A stretch of 64,000 nt of DNA from Nemertoderma westbladi (taxonomy: Eukaryota > Xenacoelomorpha > Nemertodermatida > Nemertodermatidae): the NCBI GenBank assembly GCA_032718475.1, contig JAUCBJ010005101.1, positions 17,326 through 81,325 of the forward strand. The letters are read 5' to 3'. The translations under genes were made by a program, and so were the position numbers. The notes under the pieces were generated by a model. It was given only the letters and a program-made list of their open reading frames with translations. It searched no databases and was not told the origin of the DNA. Shown one piece after another: positions 23,629 through 33,157 of the stretch (position 1 is the stretch's first letter; the number at the start of each line of letters is the position of its first letter).

Positions 23629-25156
23629 GACGGGCCTAGCGGCCCGATAAGGAACCGACTTTTTATTTTAAATAAAAGAGACAACGAGAATTAGTATAGA
23701 ACTAATAATTATGTAAAAATACAATCATATTTCATACAATAATTATTAATAAATTTGATCTATTATTAGTTGTTCAATTCTAGAACAAAATGGACCTGCA
23801 ACTAGTGAAGACCTCGTTTTGGAATTTCGAAACCACGCTGGTGCGATGCGCGACACCGTGTTTAGTTAATAAATCGAAAACTCCATCAATTCATGTGCAA
23901 CCATAGTAATAAGAAATCGCGATAAATGTAATTAAATATAAAAATTATTCTAGAAAAATTTTCCTCAAAAAGTATGAAGTCTTGGCGTTGGTGACGCGAA
24001 ACTAGGCTAGTGAGATTCAGGATATTGCGTTTAATATAAAAATCGAAAACGCTATCGAATTCCGTAAAGGCGTTAATAAAATACTGCAACTTTTTTGAAA
24101 TTTGTAAAATTCTAGAACTGGAAAAAATTATTTTTTGAACGGCGCTGTTTGGGGTTTGGAAACATGGATAGGCTGAAAGAGGACATCTAATTAAGTTGAA
24201 AAATGAAAACCCCATCGAATTTGGACAAAGCGTTCCGGAGTTATAGCGGATCGAAAAAAATTGACCCCCCCCCAGTCGCCAAAAATTTACAGTAATTTAA
24301 AATTTTGCAAAAAAAAATTTTTGCGTTATTTTTGATGGCGAATCGATTGGCAGTACTGGCTACGAAAAATTTTTTTTTGAAATTTTTGGTCAGAAAAAAA
24401 AACATGGAAAAAGTATATTTTTAAAAAGATTTGATGTCTTTGCCTATAGTCAGAGAATGATCCAACTCTGTACTTGGCAATCGCTCAAATCCATTCAGCT
24501 GAATGGCACAGTAGAGTAAACTAAAGTAAATTCCCTATACAATGTTCTGAAGGGGTGACTGACAGAGAGTAATCCAACAATAAAACATTTTGCAATAATG
24601 TTGGCATTAATGTAGCCAACTCACTGTGTACGTAACAGTCATTCAGCTTACATTAGCAGAGTGAGATATTCCCATAGATTGCATTGGGAAGAGTAATTCA
24701 GCTGAGGCGATATTAGATTTCAAACTAAACCAACCAGTTAATAATGTTTGCTTTGACAGAGAGTGGTGGCCTATACAAACAGTATGGGTGTACTGAGTAT
24801 AATAATCTTGGCAACCTCATCGATTTATTACTAAGCCTTCTGTAGAAATGCATTACATAAGCCATTTTTCATCACGACACCAGCTGTCATGGGTGTTATT
24901 TTACCATTGCGCCTATGGCGTTTTTTCGTTTATGTCTATTTTTCGAGCCCACGGCTCATGGACGAAATAGCGGAACATACCAGGGACCTTAGAATCGCGG
25001 TATCTAGCCGCTGTGAAAATTTCATCAAAATCGTTAGAGTAGTTTTGGCTGTAGATTAGTCAGTCAGTCAGTCAGTCAGTCAGTCAGTCAGTCAGTCAGT
25101 CAGTCAGCCAGCCAGTCTCGAGCAATTCTTACAGTAATGAACCTCTCGGTTCCTAA
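23629..25156 (-). repeat. Helentron-like unit 11 (type A, last of array)
   Basis: Final A unit, with the minus-strand frame at 23886-24215 (109 codons) and the longest CAGT run of the array (about 25059-25110). It ends CGGTTCCTAATTA, after which unique AT-rich intron sequence resumes. Confidence 0.7.
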
Positions 25157-25332
25157 TTACAATAATTATTATTAATGTTAATGCATATGGCGAAATATTT
25201 CATACGAAATAAAGTTTTAAAAAATGTAAATACTAATTTAATTTATAAATAATGTACGGTATGTTAAAATATATATTAAATATTAAAAATACGATTGTAT
25301 TAATATTGAAATAATTTTCAATTTCCTTCTAG

Positions 25333-25617
25333 TACCATGGGCTGGCTCATTTACCTCACCATGTCACACCAACTACATCAGAGATGTTTCTCTAATGAAA
25401 CAGAACGACATTGGCAATTATAGAAAATGCATGGCAGAATGTGACATTGCTAGTCAATGTGCAGCTGCTGTGTGGGCCTGGGATGATGAAGGTCTGACAG
25501 CAAAATTATGTCTGTTCGAAAATCCTGAATATTCTGACACAAAACTAAGCAACATCATTGATACATATGGGGATAATGTTGCATTCTTTGACAAGGTGGA
25601 CAATATCGAATTTCAAT
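25333..25617 (+). CDS. Secreted PAN/apple-like protein, exon 2
   Basis: The acceptor TTTCCTTCTAG precedes 25333; the donor AAT/GTAAGT follows 25617. Both introns are phase 1, so the 285-bp exon is symmetric and could be shuffled as a module. The frame begins (after the split codon) PWAGSFTSPCHTNY and contains YRKCMAECDIASQC and LCLFEN, again the spaced cysteines and aromatic core of a PAN/apple-like fold. It ends FQC at the split codon. An internal Met at 25395 is not needed as a start. The product is inferred to be extracellular, following the signal peptide of exon 1. Confidence 0.72.
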
Positions 25618-25719
25618 GTAAGTTGGTTTTACCAATTATTATTATTCCTTTTATATCAAATGTTTTCATAATTAGATTCGTAATTGTTAATTAAATTGTA
25701 TATTTTATTTATTACCCAG

Positions 25720-25854
25720 GCCCAGTAGAGGATCCCTGCCTTGTTTGCCCAACCGGTCGCGGTATAGAATACAGCTGTAAGATAACAAGAGGACTAGTTA
25801 CCGACTGCTGTGCTGATGGATACGTTCCTGATGAAAGCGATGGTTCTTGTAATG
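25720..25854 (+). CDS. Secreted PAN/apple-like protein, exon 3 (Cys-rich)
   Basis: The 135-bp exon lies between an acceptor ATTACCCAG and a donor G/GTTAGAGG. Intron 2 (25618-25719) is only 102 bp. The encoded ~45 residues include DPCLVCPTGRG, EYSC, DCCADGY and DGSC, a compact module with seven cysteines counting the one completed across the intron. It ends in phase 1, so further exons must follow, but none is found before the BEL element at 26330. They may lie beyond the insertion or the window, or be lost. I do not recognise the Cys module as a named family. Confidence 0.68.
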
Positions 25855-26329
25855 GTTAGAGGAATATTATTATCACTTACTTTTTCATGAATTTAGAATG
25901 TGAGGAAAGGTTGTCTGGGTTGGTCCTTAAGGATAAAATATATTATAAGTGGTTTGAAACCAATGATGATAATGGCAAAGACCAGTAGTGTGAGAGAGAA
26001 GTGTGCAGGTTAATAAAAATCTGCTGCAAAATCGATCGACTGTTCGAAAATAGGTTGGTGGTAAATTTATACAGATATAAGTTTAAAAGTTTATACGTTA
26101 GTTCTTAAATACTATTTTGTAATTTGTATATTTACAGACTCAGCATGACTTTATAGTACAGACTCCATATGACCCTATGGTCGAAATTTGTTACCAAGTT
26201 ACAAACTATCTAAATTAAATGCGAAAATATCATTTTGGGATGCGGGTGTGTAATAAGAATCATGTGTTAAGTAGGTGCTAATTATATATTAACATTGTGT
26301 TTGACCTTTAGACATCAGCAGTCGATTAC
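25855..26329. other. Intron 3 or intergenic sequence
   Basis: No exon or known repeat is seen. The segment ends at the TG terminus of a BEL LTR. The five bases before it (ATTAC) would be the candidate target duplication, but its partner is not identifiable. Confidence 0.45.
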
Positions 26330-27527
26330 TGTTCGCGCTTTTAGACCTTTAGCAGTTTAACCTGCCAATTTTAGGTGTCTTTTGTATATTAATTATTTAA
26401 TGTACTGAAGGTACATCAGCCGAAGCCAGCCTGTGCGCGACCATTCACCCACAGTTAAGGGAGACTGGATTCGGATGCTTTGATAGTGATTGCAGTGTAG
26501 ACCTACTGTATTATTCGATTGATCGTTAATATATAATCTCTGACAATATATTTACTTTCGGGGAAATATTAACAGTTCCTTTAGGACGTGGCGCTTTAAG
26601 TATAAAACAGAGTTATGACTTATACTAATCACAACTGGATGGCTACTGAGTTTCGTAAAAGGCGCATTCTTTAGGAGATGCTTTATTAACCTTCACACTA
26701 CTTCACACGGCTTCACACTAGTTCACACTACTGCGCACTGATCTGCCGACCGTCACTGAATTTGATCATATATAAGGAGGATCGCAACTGACACATGTAG
26801 GGATTATGAAATAGCATTCAATTCACACAAAACCACTATAATGTAAGTCGCAGTTGCTACCGGTAAACCTGTTCCTCTAACCTTTAGTAATCAAAGAGAT
26901 TGAGGGTTTTATGATTATTCATCGGTATTCTCCAAATATATCAGCAATATATACCAACATAACACAGTAACACCAATTAATAACAGAATCAAATAATGCG
27001 GTGAACAGTCAGTATGTGTAGTTGAATCGCGTTGCGTGATGCCGCGATGTGGCAGTGTGCTGCGTGTTAATAGTTTTACGTTCCTTTGATCAAAGCCATC
27101 TGATGTTTCTGAGGTTTAGGTCAAAGTCTGAAACTTCCACAGAAGTACAGAAGAATCCTAAGCCGGTGTTCTGGGCTTAGAAAGATACACACTGACTGAA
27201 TTGCATGAGTTCCTATAGGCACTGTCCAACATAAAATGAAAATCGCTCTGATTGGTCGAGCGAGCCGAACAAAGAAAGCCAAAAAGCTCCACATCGACAT
27301 ATCAGCTGATAGATGTCGTCATCTGAACTACACTGTATGAAGAGTATTTTGGCGCATTGCGGCATAAAATGGCTTGTTATGTCCGCTAAAGTACACATAC
27401 AGAAAAATGGCTTTTTATGTCCACTAAAACACCTACACAGTAAGAAAACGGCTTTTTGTGTCCGCTAAAACACCTACAGAGTACTTTGCGGGAAAAATGA
27501 CTAGCTATATCCGCAAAAGCCTTTACA
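26330..27527 (-). repeat. 3' LTR of BEL copy 1
   Basis: The 1,198-bp segment starts TG and ends CA and is homologous over its length to 56148-57264, differing by substitutions and indels. It lies just downstream (minus strand) of ORF X and is preceded on that strand by the purine-rich GGGAGCGG (27528-27535), a fitting polypurine tract. The minus-strand 5' part (U3) contains four tandem boxes like AAAATGGCTTGTTATGTCCG at about 27365, 27403, 27444 and 27492, against one in the other LTR. Confidence 0.75.
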
Positions 27528-27545
27528 CCGCTCCCAGAAAATGGG
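27528..27545 (-). promoter_or_regulatory. Candidate polypurine tract of BEL copy 1
   Basis: On the minus strand CTGGGAGCGG ends exactly at the LTR TG. A purine run at this place is where plus-strand DNA synthesis is primed in LTR elements. It has one pyrimidine, and the call depends on the LTR boundary being right. Confidence 0.45.
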
Positions 27546-27605
27546 ATTTAATTCTATAAAATATAAAAAATCACAGTTTCTAAAATATAAAAATACTCTA
27601 AACAG

Positions 27606-29159
27606 TTAGTCCTTCTTACGCGAACGGCGTTTACGCAGTTTTTTTGAGGCTAGCAAGAGTCCTTTTCTCTTTGGGGTGAGCCACTTTACTAGGAGGGCTA
27701 TAACTCCTGGGTGTAGGGTGCAATACAATTGCATCGGAAGGTTTAGGATGACGGTCAGTGTATCCGCCGGTCGAGGTATTCGGTTGATCGGTATCAACCT
27801 CAGTGGAACGAGGTCGAACAACCTTCAGAGCGCGTTTCAAGACAGCAACTCTTACTGGTCCCTGGAGATTCGTCTGCACAAGAGCGGTAGGTGGACCGTA
27901 TGTAGTGAGAAATTTCCTCGGTTTGATGGTTCTTTCCGACTCGCGTTCTCGGGCTCTGTCGAAATCGATATGCTTCTCCTCGAGCTGATTTTCCTCCGCT
28001 TGTCGTTGGAAGCATTCGTCTAAAACTCGTTTAGAGTGTAGGGTCGTCCAAGTTCGATATCTTCTTAGAGATTCTGGATTTCTCGATCGAACTGAGATAA
28101 AGCTAATTCGTTTACCGCTTGGACTTGTTGCTGCAATTTACGTTTTTCTAAGCAATCGTAGGTTCCTTTTCCGATCTTTTGTTGAATAGCGTCTAACGCG
28201 TTTCGTACGACGCTCTCCTCCACCTCGGTGACGGGTTGTATCGGGGTTAAACCGGGACGATTATATGGGTTGAACGGCGATATTAGATGTCCGCGTCCCA
28301 ATCCGGCTAGGTAAGATGGGTGAATATCTAGGGAGCCCACAACCGGAGTGCCACTGACTAATTGTTCGGGTAACACTAGATCTTTGAACAGTGAGTGCAG
28401 TTCAGGAGGATCCATCATACTATTAGGATCAAGAGTCTGAGGTCTCACCAGGGAATGAGGAGGTCTGACCGAGCATTCCGGAACTCCGATCATGGGTTTA
28501 TTTAAGGATCGTTTGAGTCGAGTGAGCGTAAGTGATACATCGAACAAGTTTCGCTCGAAACTCCCGTAAATATAGCGAGTAAAACTGTGTTTAGCGCAAC
28601 GTCTCCGCGGATGTTTGTCTTTCCGTTTGTTGGTTGGGTCTAGGGCATTCATCATAATAATACCAAAGACGCACGTCTTGTAGGGGAAACGCTGGTGATC
28701 TTTTCTCCAGTTTTACAACATCTCTCTCAAGAATTCCAAATATACGTTGAAGTTACTGCGTTTATCCGGTTCTTTAACGTCTTCTCTTTCGAGTTGGCTT
28801 CGAATAGAATTTTCGTGTTCGATTCTCAGTTTATTGTTCTGATTCCGCTGGGTATGATATTTAAATAGGATCATTTCCCTTTCGGTGTCGACATCGTCCG
28901 TATCATGTAAATCGATAGGATGACCAGTAGTTAAGAAGTCCATATACGTACCATTACGATGCGTATAGCGAGCGGTGAATTTTCTATAGTTCAATTCACG
29001 CGTGAGTTGTTTCTTTGACATTGGCGGTTCGATATAACGGTCATCGTCCTCCTTAGTAGGTTGACTAACATCGCCGCGTATTAAACTATCAACAAATGCT
29101 TGCAATGGTGTGGTATATCGCTCCCTGATACCAAGATCATCTTCTATCAACTCAGTCAT
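27606..29159 (-). pseudogene. BEL third ORF ('ORF X'), copy 1, internally deleted
   Basis: The first 148 codons (28713-29159) start MTELIEDDLGIRERY and match the start of the copy at 44920. A ~190-bp deletion and frameshift follow, then 28065-28655 matches the copy-2 middle (GTPVVGSLDIHPSYL, NPYNRPGLTPIQPVTE). Near 28030 a second, larger deletion joins this to a segment absent from copy 2: a Pro/Thr/Ser-rich region ending in a very basic tail (KKLRKRRSRKKD in one frame) about 80 bp before the LTR. No transmembrane segment, signal peptide or protease/RT motif is seen. The function is unknown. The basic tail would suit nucleic-acid binding, but that is inference. Confidence 0.6.
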
Positions 29160-29618
29160 AGCTGCTATATGAGTTTGTCGATATTATAATTAATCATAAT
29201 TAGGCTAGCGGTCGTTGCTGCCTACCCCTCAATGCCCCCGGACAGCGCAAGATCCTCAACGCTGATATACTGTCGCCACTGTGTCTATCGCCAACGTAGT
29301 AGCTGCACAACGACAACAACAACCAGCGCGAGTCACTCCACTGTCCGTCCCAAGGGCTTAGATTTACTTCAGGTTCTTACTGCAGGGTTAGGGCTACTTT
29401 CACAACTGCGACTCGCTGCTACTGTAAACACACTTTAGTAGTAACATTCACCTATAAACGCACAAATTCCACACAACTGTCACAAATTGTACACATTCGG
29501 GCCATTTGTCCATTAGTCAAGTGCCTTCCAGAATGCCACGTTATTATTATGTATCTCTGGATACTAGCAGTGCGCTATTTATTCCGTATGCTATTCAATA
29601 GGGCAAGCTTTTTATTGT

Positions 29619-29714
29619 GGGGCGAGCCACGAAGTTGGCGGAGCCTTAGCGAATTGACACTGTTAGGGGGTGGGTCAATTTATGCAAATAGTTGTCGTCG
29701 TCGTCGTCGTCGTT

Positions 29715-29789
<75 letters not shown>

Positions 29790-30176
29790 GTCGTCGTCGT
29801 TACGATTTTGACATGCTAATAACTTTGTCGGATTTAAAGCTGCCAAGTTGAAAATTTGTAGGTATCAATATGAGCAAAAGTTTGGATTTTTGAGAGACTT
29901 TCAGACACCATCAGTGCAATGGTCTCCCACTAGAGGGCCACATGTCTAAACATTAAATGCCCTCCCATTTCTTTGCTTTTAATCCGTTTAAGCTGAAACT
30001 TGGCAGATATGTATTAGACCATTAGCTGTGACTTTCAAAGGAGGCGAATCCATCTGCAGTTCTCCAGTCTGCCGCTAGAGGGCCAACGTGACTATTTGCA
30101 TAAATTGACCTACCCCCTAACAGTGTCAATTCGCTAAGGCTCTGCCAACTTCGTGCTGCGCGAAGTCCCCACTTCG
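29619..30176. mobile_element. Inverted-repeat MITE-like insertion with (GTC)n core
   Basis: It is absent from the homologous site in copy 2 (TATTGTTCTTTT near 45372). Its ends are ~70-bp imperfect inverted repeats sharing CACGAAGTTGGC and GAATTGACACTGTTAG with their complements. The flanks could represent a 3-bp TGT duplication (29616-29618 and 30177-30179). The superfamily is unclear. It has no transposase. Confidence 0.65.
29691..29801. repeat. (GTC)n microsatellite
   Basis: About 111 bp of GTC repeats with occasional GTT, inside the MITE-like insertion. Both strands give long open frames (poly-Arg, poly-Asp) that are artefacts of the repeat. Confidence 0.97.
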
Positions 30177-30545
30177 TGTTCTTTTAACTCACTTCTAATT
30201 CTAGCGTGGTTGTTACTATGGTGACATTATGGAAAGCTAGCGGTAGAATTAGGGTAATTCTCATGCATACAGATCTGGGATGCTATTTAATAGTAATTCT
30301 TTAATTGTCAATATTCCTCTTTATACATGATTTTATGAATTTTATTGGCTATTGACTATATATTGAAGATTCTCGCACACTAATATACTTAATAGGGTGA
30401 ATCTCCGCTCCCATGATCTATTAATTAATGGAATTTTGGGAATGTTGTAAATTGTATAAAAATGACAATTTATCAAATTCATTAAAAGAGATGAATTTAA
30501 ATTTATTCCCATAAATTTTATTATATAATGTTGGAATAAGCACAA

Positions 30546-30876
30546 TTTTATTCCAGAGCATGTCTGGGGACTGGGATCCTTGATTCTAGGGAATTTGTCC
30601 TTTTAAGAGTATCGGTAAGTGCTACGATATCTTAATCGACTAGAATTTTAAAGGATCTAAAATTTAACAGATTTTAATTTATAGATTTTCTAGAGTTAAC
30701 TTGTAAGTATTTACTCTATTGTATTTGTTTGACAGATTTTATAAATATTAATAGTTAATATTTAAGATGGGCACCGGTTTATTCCAGAACATGTCTGGGG
30801 ACGTTAACCATTGATTCTAGAATTTTGTCTTTCAAGTATATCGGTGGGTGCCGCGATATCTTAATCGACTAGAATT
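30546..30876. repeat. Duplicated ~100-bp box in the BEL spacer, copy 1
   Basis: Two related boxes begin TTTATTCCAGA at about 30546 and 30778 (231 bp apart). Each has CATGTCTGGGGAC, a GATTCTAG segment, TATCGGT, CGATATCTTAATCGACTAGA. The same pair with similar spacing is present in copy 2 (45738 and 45977). Conservation of both boxes in both copies suggests an old duplication within the element. Confidence 0.75.
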
Positions 30877-31408
30877 ACAGATGGTCAAAGGGTTTAACAG
30901 ATTGATTTTGCGTTTTACGCTACTGTTAAAGGGACATCACGCTACTATATGTATTATTTAATATACTGTATGAGAGCAATATTGCAAGAAGCAATGTCAG
31001 TGAGAAGAGGCAAGTCGTTTCCAAGGTCTACCCAGAGCTTGGTTTAGCCGAGACACGAGGATCTGAACTTTGCATTCCTAATACTCTACTTACCAATAAT
31101 ACTTTAATATAGTAGGAGCTTTATTGTACTTTAATAAGTACGGACATTTCATCTTACTGTAGTCACGTATTTATAATATGATACGGACAGTAAGGAAAGA
31201 GAAAAGAATTATTTCTCGCCGTCGCACTAAATATATAATATAATATAAGTAAGTAAGTAATAAACACTAATATATATTGCACTAATCTACTAAATAATCT
31301 CTAAAATAACATTCTACTAAATAAAATTAAAGAAAATGATTATAATAAAATTACATAATAATACATACATAAATATAAAATAATAAAAACAAATATAAAA
31401 TAATATAG

Positions 31409-33157
31409 TCACACACCCACTCCAGACGCTGTCACGTTGGGGAGTCCCTGGATGTTGGTTGGATTAGGGAGGTGGTCGTGGGAAGAGTATCTTGATCTTG
31501 CCTTCCATAGTTTCCGGAGAGTTCTCTGTCTCTTTCCAGTAAACATAAACGACCAACTGGGCGATTTAGCTGTAGTGTTTCGAATACAATTCCAGGTTTC
31601 CTCTTCGTCCTGGAATAGTGACGATAGAAACATCGCTTCAAATACACGACGGCCTTACAAAGCTGATTCCAGGAGCTATAGTGGTCCATCGCTCCCGGCA
31701 GGAGAGGTGAGAGTCCCTGCGAGACGTCTGGTGTTCCAGATCTCCAGTCTCTCTCTCTGATCTCCACAACAGACTCTGTTCGCGGCTGGGGAGTTTAGGA
31801 TCCAAAGCATCGTCTCCTGGCAAGTGTGTAGTACAGACAGATCTATCACGGGTTTAAATAACCTTGATTTACTCGTCCGGGTTTTAGGTTTGACTTTCTC
31901 CGCTCCCTTGGCTTGTCTAATCTCAGCCGTGGTAAGATGGGGAGGCCATTCATCTTCTTTACTTAGGAAGTCGGGTCCACCTAACCAGTCTGGAGTATCT
32001 GTCAGTTCTTGAGGAGTTGCTCCTCTGGAAGCGATGTCGGCTAGATTAATCGTCTCGGGGCAATGTCTCCATTGATCTACATTAGAGTTAATATCGTCAT
32101 TATCTGAGGAGTATGGTGTTCCCTCAGTTGTGGTCGTCTCTCCCTCACTGATGTCTTCTTCCCATTCACTCTCCTGATGGACCTGATCTTTGGGTAGCCT
32201 TTCCAGGAGTGTCCTACGGGAAGGTCCAGTGAAGTACCAACCTACTCTTGTTCTTCCCGCATAGGTTTGCAATGGTTGCGGTCGAGCAGGCCGTTTCTCT
32301 AATGTCTCAAGCGCCTCATGCGCATTTTGGCCGATGAGTATCTGTACCCCTGGGTAGTCGGTGTTGAATCTAGGTATCTCATGCTGCTGGGTGAAATCGT
32401 CTTCATCCCAGTTATAAGGTTCCACTTGGCTGGTAGCGAAGTTCTTTATCGCCACCATTTTTACTAACCTTATACTGTGTTCTCCTAGTTCATCCTGGGG
32501 GGTGGACAACGCGCCTACATAGTAGTCTGTAGCTACTGTAGATTTCCAAACCTGCATAATTCCTGAAAGGTTCAACTTAGTTCGGAACTTGGGTTGTCCA
32601 GCAAAGATGTCTTCGGCTAGTTCTTTGTCGATGAATGTTCCTGTGCTGCCGGAGTCAAGGAGGGCGTTCACTATATAGCTCTTTTTTAACCCGTGGACTC
32701 TCAACTGCACTACGGGAAATTCCCGGATTCCTACGTTGGAAGTTGGCGCTTTCCAAGATGGTTGTCGGTCAGGAATAGTTAGGGGGAGCTCACTATCAGT
32801 TTCAGTCTCATACGTAAGTGCTCGATACACTGCGGTGTTTATTAGATAACAGGATTCGTTTTCGTCGGAGAATTCATCCGTGTAGAATCCTTCCATCTCA
32901 GAACTGAGGTCAGTGTCGTTCACATCACTGAATTGGACATGTAGTTCGGGCTCACTTACCTGACTCGTGCGGGTTCTTTCAAATTCTGTGTGCAGCAAGA
33001 TATGATGTTTCGCGCCGCACTTAGCACACCTAGCATCTGAGTAACAGGTCCGCCGTTGGTGTCCTCGTCTGAGACAATTATAACACAACCGCTTATCCCA
33101 CATGACATCACGTCTATCCTTTAGGGATTTCTTTAAGAATTCATCACACCCACTCAA
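31409..33157 (-). pseudogene. BEL pol, copy 1, internally deleted
   Basis: The 493-codon frame (31676-33157) starts within the Cys knuckle of gag (CYNCLRRGHQRRTC, CAKCGAKHHILLH) and continues into the retroviral-type aspartic protease (ALLDSGSTGTFID). After GRTRVGWYFTGPS and an acidic linker it jumps in frame to the RNase H tail (NLADIASRGATPQEL, DWLGGPDFL), so all of the RT and the RNase H catalytic core are missing. A second deletion removes the whole integrase, leaving only the C-terminal DUF5641-like scrap at 31409-31640. The copy could not replicate by itself. Confidence 0.82.

Larger units (their letters stand above)
9191..25156 (-). mobile_element. Head-to-tail array of eleven Helentron-associated-type units
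   Basis: Read on the minus strand, each unit has a 5' sub-terminal repeat, a microsatellite of CTGA/CTGG-type tetranucleotides, a variable core, a 3' sub-terminal inverted repeat and then a GC-rich hairpin followed by CACTAGTTAG or CTCTAGTTAG. Two main classes alternate. Type A (~1.48 kb) uses the inverted pair GGAACCGA/TCGGTTCC; type B (~1.1 kb) uses GCAAGTCG/CGACTTGC. Units abut directly with no intervening host DNA. This is the known architecture of non-autonomous Helentrons (HINE, DINE-1 and bivalve pearl-like elements). No Rep/helicase protein is encoded, so assignment rests on structure. Confidence 0.7.
9029..25332 (+). other. Intron 1 of the PAN-like gene, repeat-filled
   Basis: This is the 16.3-kb phase-1 intron between exons 1 and 2, bounded by GT at 9029 and AG at 25331-25332 after a short pyrimidine tract. 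Between 9191 and 25156 it is a continuous array of Helentron-like repeat units. Only about 160 bp at each end is unique sequence. No additional exon of the gene is seen inside. Confidence 0.65.
29160..31408. other. Non-coding spacer between pol and ORF X, copy 1
   Basis: This has a counterpart at 44921-46628 along almost its full length, including the GAATGCCACGTTATTATTATG stretch (in part) and a pair of duplicated boxes, so it is part of the element. Relative to copy 2 it holds an extra 558-bp inverted-repeat insertion (29619-30176). No protein-coding frame is conserved between the two copies. Confidence 0.6.

Noticed and set aside
29549-29851. Poly-Arg and poly-Asp open frames
   Set aside because: Products of the (GTC)n microsatellite; no conserved flanking protein.
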